A DNA stretch of 16,590 bases. It comes from Methanomicrobiales archaeon. GTDB taxonomy: Archaea > Halobacteriota > Methanomicrobia > Methanomicrobiales > Methanoculleaceae. A program made the position numbers and the translations under genes. The stretch spans positions 1 to 16,590 of the forward strand of contig JAAYND010000041.1 of assembly GCA_012521035.1 (NCBI GenBank). Reading direction: 5' to 3'. The notes beneath the pieces are model-generated. The model did no database searches. It had not been told where the DNA came from and saw only the letters and a list, made by a program, of their open reading frames with translations. Shown in pieces: positions 15,726 to 16,590 of the stretch. Each line of letters starts with the position of its first letter. Position 1 is the stretch's first letter.

Positions 15726-16590
15726 ATGGCATCACCAGCAGCCTCCGAAGTCTACGTCATCGATGCATCGGATCGCTACCACGCCGTAGAGGCGCTCTGG
15801 CGCGAGGTCGCTCCTCCCCTCGAGGAGAGAGAGGTCGCGGTCAAGGCAAACTTCAACAGTGACGACCCCTTCCCCGCGACGACCCACCTCGATACCCTTG
15901 AGGCGATCTTCGAAGAGATCCTCGATGCCGGCGCCCGGAGGGTCAGGCTTGCTGAGAGGAGCGGTATGGGGGAGACGGAGGTAGTGCTCGCGAACCGTGG
16001 CGCTGCCAGGGTGGCGGAGCGGGCGGGTGCAGAGGTGGTGGTGCTCGACGATCTTCCCCGGGAGGGCTGGGAAGCGATACCTTCGGCCGGCCTTCACTGG
16101 AAGCGGGGGTTCCTGGTCGCGCGGTTCTTCCGTGAGGCGGATGTGGTGATCCAGACTTGCTGCCTGAAGACCCACCGGTTCGGCGGGCACGTCTCCCTCT
16201 CCCTGAAGAACCTCGTCGGGGCTGTTGCAGCGGAGGATCCGGAGGATGGCTACAACTACATGGCCGAGCTCCACTCCTCGCCGTACCAGCGTCGGATGAT
16301 CGCTGAGGTGAACAAGTTCTGCCCCTGCGACGGTACCATCATGGACGCGACCGCAGGCTTCTCAACCGGGGGGCCTGAGCGGGGCGACCTGATCGGGCCC
16401 GGGGTCATGCTCGCGAGCACCGACCGGGTCGCCCTCGATGCCGCCGCCATCGCCCTGCTCAGGCTCTATGGCTCGACGCCGGATGTGATGCGGGGCCGGA
16501 TATTTGCTATGGACCAGATCGCCCGGGCGGTGGAACTCGGTATCGGGGTTCGGTCGGCAGAGGACCTCCGGCTCGTCGCGCTCGATTCTG
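15726..16590 (+). CDS. DUF362 family protein (3' partial)
   Basis: The first 288 codons of a DUF362 protein; the gene runs off the right edge. DUF362 proteins occur widely in anaerobes and methanogens, often with ferredoxin-like domains, but their reaction is not established. Family features: VAVKANFNSDDPFPATTHL (about 39-57), the segment QTCCLKTHRFGGHVSLSLKNLVG (split here: Cys pair, KTH, then SLKNLVG, about 147-168), and late DRVALDAAAIALLRLYG. These give the usual pattern 'K.N......t.p..v.a......aGa' and 'sLKNl.G'. An NKFCPCDG sequence near residue 200 holds two further Cys. There is no signal peptide. The ATG is placed by the TATA-like box and by the absence of an earlier start. It forms its own transcription unit after cofH. 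Confidence 0.82.
   Translation, partial: MASPAASEVYVIDASDRYHAVEALWREVAPPLEEREVAVKANFNSDDPFPATTHLDTLEAIFEEILDAGARRVRLAERSGMGETEVVLANRGAARVAERAGAEVVVLDDLPREGWEAIPSAGLHWKRGFLVARFFREADVVIQTCCLKTHRFGGHVSLSLKNLVGAVAAEDPEDGYNYMAELHSSPYQRRMIAEVNKFCPCDGTIMDATAGFSTGGPERGDLIGPGVMLASTDRVALDAAAIALLRLYGSTPDVMRGRIFAMDQIARAVELGIGVRSAEDLRLVALDS

Noticed and set aside
15217..15735. 172-codon minus-strand open frame over the end of cofH and the following gap
   Set aside because: Arg/Pro/Ser-rich antisense translation with no motif; overlaps conserved cofH sequence and the DUF362 promoter.
1..16590. CRISPR array, tRNA or rRNA genes
   Set aside because: No regularly spaced repeats and no tRNA-like cloverleaf segments seen in any gap between genes; the gaps are mostly short.

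Overview
The window looks like chromosome of a GC-rich methanogenic archaeon, most likely a Methanomicrobiales member such as Methanoculleus. This is an inference from gene content: PolD small subunit, the coenzyme F420 enzyme CofH, a geranylgeranyl-reductase-family flavoprotein, an archaeal S26B signal peptidase, a membrane pyrophosphatase, and TATA-box promoters close to start codons.

Left part (1-7626): the 3' part of a phage-defence operon on the + strand. Four tightly coupled genes are visible: a zinc-ribbon adenine-specific DNA methyltransferase (cut by the left edge), a SNF2/RapA-type helicase, a PglZ phosphatase-domain protein and a 244-residue BrxA-like protein. Adjacent genes overlap by 38, 8 and 1 nt. 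Content and order match the end of a type 3 BREX locus (pglXI-brxHII-pglZ-brxA); brxF and brxC would lie to the left of the window.

Middle part (7627-8873): the scarred edge of the defence island. It holds, in order, a short remnant of a Lon/BrxL-like protease domain directly behind brxA, a minus-strand PemK/MazF toxin with its antitoxin, a perfect inverted repeat upstream of that module, and the C-terminal remnant of an IS1-like transposase. Together these suggest insertion and deletion at the boundary between the island and the core chromosome.

Right part (8874-16590): ordinary core genes. They are the geranylgeranyl reductase (+), then on the minus strand the membrane pyrophosphatase (its residues suggest a K+-dependent sodium pump) and PolD small subunit DP1, then on the plus strand signal peptidase I, cofH and a DUF362 protein that runs off the right edge. 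Several of these have TATA-like boxes placed so that mRNAs would start at or very near the start codon.

The most notable points are the BREX-3-like operon with a decayed Lon/BrxL tail, an AT-rich patch inside the methyltransferase gene that suggests allelic or domain exchange, and two perfect inverted repeats with 9-nt spacers at the toxin-antitoxin and reductase promoters.
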